Positions 23,735-27,382 of a stretch of 27,382 nucleotides of DNA are shown here, piece by piece (the first letter of the stretch is position 1; each line of letters begins with the position of its first letter). Where the stretch lies: positions 1 to 27,382 of the forward strand of contig CAKKST010000260.1 in NCBI GenBank assembly GCA_919903585.1, read 5' to 3'. The DNA comes from Nitrospiria bacterium. Lineage in GTDB: Bacteria; Nitrospirota; CAKKRA01; 9FT-COMBO-42-15. The position numbers were made by a program, and so were the translations under genes. The notes beneath the pieces were generated by a model. The model saw nothing but the letters and a program-made list of their open reading frames with translations, was not told the DNA's origin and ran no database searches.

Positions 23735-24253
23735 ATGAAAAAGGAACTGCATCCCTTTGTAAAATTAGCAAAGGATGCCATTAGTGAATATGTTAAAAAC
23801 AGGAGGATATTAACCCCGCCTGAAAACCTGACTGCTGAGATGAAGGGCAGGGCAGGTGTATTTGTATCTTTAAAAAAGAGGGGGATGCTCAGGGGGTGTA
23901 TCGGGACATTTTCACCAGCAACGAGTAATATTGCAGAAGAGATTATCCAGAATGCGATAAGCGCTGCAATAAATGACCCGAGGTTTTCACCTGTTGCCCC
24001 ATCTGAGCTGGAAGAGATAGATTATTCAGTAGATGTGCTCTCAGCGCCTGAGAAGGTTTCAGGGCCTGAGGGGCTTGATCCTAAAATATATGGTGTAATT
24101 GTAAAGGGCGGGTCGCGGAGGGGTCTGCTTCTTCCTGATATTGAAGGTGTGGATACCGTTGAGGAGCAGGTTGAGATAGCAAAGAGGAAGGCAGGTATTT
24201 ATCCTTACGAACCTGTGGAGCTTTACAGGTTTGAGGTAAAGAGATACAAGTAA
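23735..24253 (+). CDS. AMMECR1 domain protein (AmmeMemoRadiSam system protein A)
   Basis: The 172-residue protein has the AMMECR1 signature LRGCIGTF (52-59), the segment AAINDPRFSPV and the ending YPYEPVELYRFEVKRY. This family is often encoded with a Memo-like protein and a radical SAM enzyme, for which a joint role has been proposed but not established. Neither partner is in the window. The Cys in RGCIG is the conserved candidate functional residue. It follows the polyprenyl synthase and ends right at a CCTCTC-rich palindromic repeat. Confidence 0.9.
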   Translation: MKKELHPFVKLAKDAISEYVKNRRILTPPENLTAEMKGRAGVFVSLKKRGMLRGCIGTFSPATSNIAEEIIQNAISAAINDPRFSPVAPSELEEIDYSVDVLSAPEKVSGPEGLDPKIYGVIVKGGSRRGLLLPDIEGVDTVEEQVEIAKRKAGIYPYEPVELYRFEVKRYK

Positions 24254-24298
24254 CATTCTCACCTTAATCCTCTCACCAGAGGGGAGGGGGAAGGGTGA
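24254..24298. repeat. GC-rich palindromic repeat after the AMMECR1 gene
   Basis: CTCACCTTAATCCTCTC is followed by ACCAGA and then GGGGAGGGGGAAGGGTGA, an imperfect inverted repeat starting directly after the AMMECR1 stop. It resembles the outer part of the repeat at 17228-17370. It has no T-tract, so it looks like a dispersed repeat. Confidence 0.5.
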
Positions 24299-24319
24299 TG
24301 GGAAAAAAGAGGAGGCGCG

Positions 24320-24688
24320 ATGGCTTTGGAAGAGGATCTGCGGCATACAGAGGACAGCAGTTTTAAAAAAGGGATTATTTTTATTATTTTGGGTGTAGCC
24401 CTTTTTATCGGACTTGCTATCGGCGTTAGATATGTTGCTGCTGTTAAGGCTGAAAGAGATACCCTTCTCCAGCAGATTAATAGCCTGAAGGAGGAGAATC
24501 AGCTGCTTGATGACAGGCTAAGCAGCATGAAACTATTTGAGGGAGAATACAAGAAGGAGGTTAAAAATTTAAAGGCTGAAATTGAAGGCCTAAGAAAAGA
24601 GCTATCTTCTGCAAAGAAGGCAAAGGCACAGCCAAAAAAGACAACAACAAAAAAGTCAGCAGCCCCAAAAACTACAAAAAAGAGATAA
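24320..24688 (+). CDS. Small single-pass membrane protein with coiled coil and Lys-rich tail
   Basis: The 122-residue protein has one membrane segment (about 17-38, GIIFIILGVALFIGLAIGV), a heptad-like coiled coil (about 44-98, with LLQQINSLKEENQLLDDRL) and a basic Lys/Thr/Ala/Pro tail (99-122, including KKTTTKKSAAPKTTKKR). The tail resembles histone-H1-like or nucleic-acid-binding tails. The family is not recognised. The ATG at 24320 has GAGGAGG upstream. It lies between the AMMECR1 and DUF1015 genes in the same direction. Confidence 0.75.
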   Translation: MALEEDLRHTEDSSFKKGIIFIILGVALFIGLAIGVRYVAAVKAERDTLLQQINSLKEENQLLDDRLSSMKLFEGEYKKEVKNLKAEIEGLRKELSSAKKAKAQPKKTTTKKSAAPKTTKKR

Positions 24689-24734
24689 GGAAAAGGAGGC
24701 AGGCCGGAATTTCTCTCCGAGTTTAAAATTAGGA

Positions 24735-26048
24735 ATGGCAAAGATAGCGCCCTTTAGAGGTGTGTTATATAATAAGGAGAGGATAAGGAATGTTGGGTTA
24801 GTTGCAACCCCGCCTTACGATGTTATCACACCAGAGGACCAGAATAGGTTCTATAAAAAGCATAAAAATAATATAGTACGGCTGGAGCTTGGAAAACAGT
24901 TTTCAGAGGATAACGCATCCAATAACTGTTATACAAGGGCGGCTAAGTTTTTTGAGGAATGGCTTGATAAAGGCATCCTTTTAAAAGAGGATATTCCTTC
25001 CATATATTTATATGAACTTATCTATTCAGTAAACAACGAGGAAAAAATATTGTCGGGCTTTATCTGCCTCGTATCACTTGATGAAGGCCTCATGCCCCAT
25101 GAAAATACACACAAAGGGCCAAGGGATGACCGCCTGAATCTGCTGCGTGCCTGCGGCGCCTCTTTCAGCCAGATATTTGGCCTCTATCCTGATACAGAAA
25201 ACAATGTGATAAGCAAACTTGCCTCCTCTGTAAAAGGGACAGAACCGCGAATCTCCTTTATTTCAGAAACAGGCACTCAAAACAAATTGTGGCAGATAAA
25301 AGATACTGACATTATAAATCACATAAAAAAGCTGATGGATGATAAGCCGCTCTTCATCGCAGACGGCCATCACCGATATGAGACCGCACTAAATTATAGG
25401 AATGAAATGCTCACTAAATTTAAAAAGGCCTCAGGCAAAGAGGCATTTAATTATGTAATGGTCTTTCTGGCCAATATAGAAAACCCGGGGCTGATGATCC
25501 TGCCAACACACAGGCTCATCCATTATAAAGGCAGGATTAATTTTTCGGCAATTGAAAAAAGGTTTAAGATAGAAGAATTCAGGATAGACAATAATGAAAC
25601 TGCGCCTATAAAAAGCCTTCTTTCGGATATGAGGAGGCGTGGCGTCAGGGAACATGCCTTTGGGATGTTGTATCCAAAAAACAGGGCATTCTATCTTTTG
25701 GCCTTGAAGGATAAAAGAATATTAAATGACATTATAGATAAAGATCATTCACCTGCATGGAGGCGGCTTGATGTAACAATACTGCATAAACTGATAATAG
25801 AGGATGTTCTAAAGATTAAAAATAACAACGAAGGCCATATTGCCTATGAACAGGATGACAACGTTGCTGCTGAAAAGGCGCTGCAAGGCGAATATGAAAT
25901 CTGCCTCTTCCTGAATCCCACAAAGATCGCTGAGGTGGTTGAGATTGCAAAGGCAAAAGACAAAATGCCGCAGAAGTCAACCTATTTCTTCCCCAAGCCA
26001 TTAACCGGCCTTGTAATAAACAAGATAGCAGATGAAATAATAGAATAA
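24735..26048 (+). CDS. DUF1015 family protein
   Basis: A 437-residue protein with the opening IAPFRGVLYN, VATPPYDVITPEDQ, HENTHKGPRDDRLNLLRAC and the motif FIADGHHRYETAL (from about residue 206), all typical of DUF1015. The family is widespread and its biochemical role is not established; the conserved His and Asp clusters suggest an enzyme. No signal peptide is present. AGGA lies 3 bp before the ATG at 24735. It is the last gene of the plus-strand run beginning at folC; no clear terminator follows. Confidence 0.9.
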   Translation: MAKIAPFRGVLYNKERIRNVGLVATPPYDVITPEDQNRFYKKHKNNIVRLELGKQFSEDNASNNCYTRAAKFFEEWLDKGILLKEDIPSIYLYELIYSVNNEEKILSGFICLVSLDEGLMPHENTHKGPRDDRLNLLRACGASFSQIFGLYPDTENNVISKLASSVKGTEPRISFISETGTQNKLWQIKDTDIINHIKKLMDDKPLFIADGHHRYETALNYRNEMLTKFKKASGKEAFNYVMVFLANIENPGLMILPTHRLIHYKGRINFSAIEKRFKIEEFRIDNNETAPIKSLLSDMRRRGVREHAFGMLYPKNRAFYLLALKDKRILNDIIDKDHSPAWRRLDVTILHKLIIEDVLKIKNNNEGHIAYEQDDNVAAEKALQGEYEICLFLNPTKIAEVVEIAKAKDKMPQKSTYFFPKPLTGLVINKIADEIIE

Positions 26049-26058
26049 ACTGAGTTGC

Positions 26059-26090
26059 AAAAGTGAACTTTGAAGGTGCGACCCCTTTCG
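26059..26090. repeat. Direct repeat, left copy, flanking the small-gene block
   Basis: This 32-bp stretch matches 27276-27307 at 26 of 32 positions, five of the six differences being transitions. The shared core is TTTGAAG[G/A]TGCGACCCCTTT. Both copies are in the same orientation and bracket three minus-strand genes. Confidence 0.5.
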
Positions 26091-26151
26091 TCTTCTGGGA
26101 TTTGTCTACTACTTGGATAAGTTTTGAAGTGAGGAGCCTCTCCATGAATAT

Positions 26152-26382
26152 CTAATCTGTTTTATCTATTACTTCCTCTACTTCATTTGAATGCACTTTC
26201 AAATGACTTAGTGATGCTGACAGCTCGCCTAATATATCTTCTCTTTGATCTTCTGTTAGCCTTTTAATCTTAAGCGCTTCAATAAGACTAACAACATGCA
26301 AACATTCTTCCTCTAACTCGTCTATGAGAGATTTTAATGTCTTATCTATGCCTATCTCCTTTGTTAATGCCAGAGCTTTCAT
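26152..26382 (-). CDS. Small helical hypothetical protein (76 aa)
   Basis: The 76-residue protein is predicted all-helical and acidic, with segments IDKTLKSLIDELEEECLHVV and LTEDQREDILGELSASLSHL and a central Cys and His pair. I do not recognise a named family. Its ATG overlaps the stop of the upstream 61-aa gene (ATGA-type overlap), so the two are translated as a pair. Preceding purines (GAGGAGG on the minus strand, inside the upstream gene) make a good ribosome binding site. A two-protein complex is possible. Confidence 0.65.
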   Translation of the reverse strand: MKALALTKEIGIDKTLKSLIDELEEECLHVVSLIEALKIKRLTEDQREDILGELSASLSHLKVHSNEVEEVIDKTD

Positions 26383-26564
26383 TTATTTAACCTCCTCATT
26401 ATTTTTTCTATACCTTTTCTGAAAGAGGCAATCTCTACTTCCCAATGTCTTATCATCCCTTCATCAGGAAAATTTTTTATTCTTTCTTTCCTTATTTTAT
26501 CTTCATGTTGCATTATTTGCTTCTTCAAGCTCTCAATTTTCTTTTTAAGTCTTTTATTTCCCAT
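26379..26564 (-). CDS. Small basic helical hypothetical protein (61 aa)
   Basis: The 61-residue Lys/Arg-rich protein has two helices around the segment NFPDEGMIRHWEVEIASF. The pattern of a basic coiled coil plus PDEGxIxxWExEI recurs in small uncharacterised bacterial proteins, as far as I recall. A strong promoter lies 22 bp upstream. Its opposite charge to the overlapping 76-aa protein would suit a complex or a toxin-antitoxin-like pair, but nothing shows toxicity. Confidence 0.6.
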   Translation of the reverse strand: MGNKRLKKKIESLKKQIMQHEDKIRKERIKNFPDEGMIRHWEVEIASFRKGIEKIMRRLNK

Positions 26565-26585
26565 TTAATAATCATCTAAATTTTG

Positions 26586-26614
26586 ATCATATTTTACCAT
26601 GACAAATTTTTCAA
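26586..26614 (-). promoter_or_regulatory. Promoter of the two-gene small helical operon
   Basis: On the minus strand TTGAAA (26614-26609), a 17-bp spacer and TATGAT (26591-26586) lie upstream of the ATG at 26564. Confidence 0.55.
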
Positions 26615-26684
26615 GACAACAAATTAATTTTATTTAAATTTTATGTCAGGTGCGAATATTAAAAACCACATCTCATACTGGCCA

Positions 26685-26755
26685 TTCAGGCCGACGGCCT
26701 GAGTAGGTAATAAATGTGGGATGTCCCTATGTCCCGGCACGTAGAGGGACATTTC
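26685..26755. repeat. Two hairpins downstream of the small exported protein gene
   Basis: TCAGGCCG/CGGCCTGA (about 26686-26702) and ATGTCCCT/AGGGACAT (about 26721-26753) are inverted repeats downstream (on the minus strand) of the 134-aa gene. Neither has a clear T-tract. They may stabilise the 3' end or be repeat debris. Confidence 0.35.
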
Positions 26756-26789
26756 CCGTATTGCCTTCTCACTTCTACTTTCTGCTTTC

Positions 26790-27194
26790 TCATGGCGCAG
26801 GCTTTAAAAGCGCTGCCTCACCTTGAATAACAAGCATCCTATTGCCATCTCTACCTGTTGCTTGTGTACTAATTCTTTCAGCAAGAACAGCATTCCCACT
26901 TAGCTTTTTAACAATTTCCTCAAACACTTTCTCTGTCTTAGTAATTGTTTCATCAACATCTTTACTGTTCACAAAACTAAAAGCAGCATATTCTCCAACA
27001 ACCACAAAGCTTCCAAAGCTTTTTTCTAAAACATAGCCGGGTGGAGGGGTTTGTAATGATGAAATAAATACTTCTGCGCTCCTTCCCAGCTTGCCCCCTA
27101 TAATAATCTTATCTTCAGCAGCTATTGAATATGACATTAAAGCAACTGCTATTAAAGCCATTAAACCTATTCTTAAAGCTTTTTTTGAAAACAT
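26790..27194 (-). CDS. Small exported hypothetical protein
   Basis: Starting at the ATG at 27194, with GAGGAGG 5 bp upstream, gives 134 residues; an in-frame ATG 13 codons earlier lacks such a site. The N-terminus is a signal peptide (MFSKKALRIGLMALIAVALM, then SYSIAAED), so the protein is periplasmic or outer-membrane associated. The mature part is a mixed alpha/beta sequence with GSFVVVGEYAAFSFV and ends in a Pro-containing tail. The family is not recognised. It shares orientation with the two helical proteins downstream but is separated by over 200 bp. Confidence 0.75.
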   Translation of the reverse strand: MFSKKALRIGLMALIAVALMSYSIAAEDKIIIGGKLGRSAEVFISSLQTPPPGYVLEKSFGSFVVVGEYAAFSFVNSKDVDETITKTEKVFEEIVKKLSGNAVLAERISTQATGRDGNRMLVIQGEAALLKPAP

Positions 27195-27248
27195 ATTTTC
27201 CTCCTCTTTTATCGTATCGCTAAATGCCTTCACAGCGCCTGCTGATTA

Positions 27249-27360
27249 ATGGTTGCATTTTGGAAAGGGGACTGGAAAAACGAATTTTGAAGATGCGACC
27301 CCTTTTCCAACGACCCCTTTTCCAACCCCTTGAGTTTTTTACTCACAAGGGGGTCTTTCT
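27249..27360. repeat. Right-edge repeat cluster
   Basis: It contains the right copy of the direct repeat (27276-27307) and two tandem copies of CGACCCCTTTTCCAA (27296-27310 and 27311-27325). TGGAAAGGGG can pair with CCCCTTTTCCA. A hairpin of CCCCTTGAG with CTCACAAGGGG (about 27327-27354) is followed by T-rich sequence, so it could terminate plus-strand transcription. No gene is seen up to the window end. Confidence 0.45.
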
Positions 27361-27382
27361 TCTTTTCCATGATAACATCTAT

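Noticed and set aside
24059..24346. Minus-strand frame beginning over the repeat after AMMECR1, with FPSPFPLPSGERIKVRM
   Set aside because: This is the usual translation of a GC-rich palindromic repeat, running into antisense of AMMECR1; not a gene.

Overview
The window looks like chromosome from a Gram-negative bacterium of moderate GC content. It carries lptD, a long-chain polyprenyl diphosphate synthase and lipoproteins, and its codon use is rich in AGG and ATA. The mix of a short EF-Ts, the two-component genes, AMMECR1 and DUF1015 proteins, and many GC-rich palindromic intergenic repeats would fit a Nitrospirota or 'deltaproteobacterial' type lineage. That placement is inference from gene style and was not tested by any search.

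Layout. (1) 1-1400, minus strand: the 5' end of a gene resembling helicases with an N-terminal PLD-like domain runs off the left edge. It lies 2 bp downstream of an intact Fic (AMPylase-type) gene. The fic promoter overlaps a perfect 14-bp inverted repeat, and a frameshifted remnant of a second helicase start lies just upstream. This is the most accessory, defence-like part of the window. (2) 1500-6492, plus strand: a palindromic repeat cluster, proS, then the translation and nucleotide cluster rpsB-tsf-pyrH-frr, with hairpins before rpsB and between rpsB and tsf. (3) 6510-12559, minus strand: a conserved 98-aa protein and a TPR protein, then oppD-oppF-type ABC ATPases, a large hybrid sensor (PAS-HisKA-degenerate ATPase-REC-REC-GGDDF) and a stand-alone receiver. 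(4) 12622-14543: engB (plus), a small secreted TPR protein (minus), a gap, and a GC-richer lipoprotein gene (plus). (5) 14597-18238, minus strand: purC followed by a calcium-type P-type ATPase, separated by a nested palindromic repeat that supplies both the purC stop and the ATPase ribosome binding site. (6) 18393-26048, plus strand: a YgjP-like metallopeptidase, then folC-lptD-polyprenyl synthase-AMMECR1-small membrane protein-DUF1015. (7) 26049-27382, minus strand: two small helical proteins and a small exported protein, bracketed by a diverged direct repeat.

Most of the window is housekeeping: translation, UMP and purine synthesis, folate, envelope biogenesis and ion transport. The parts worth a second look are the fic/helicase locus with its operator and gene remnant, the sensor with lost nucleotide-binding motifs, several strong promoters only 8-9 bp from a start codon (candidate leaderless mRNAs), and palindromic repeats that have become the stop codons and ribosome binding sites of host genes. 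No tRNA, rRNA, CRISPR array or complete insertion sequence was recognised.
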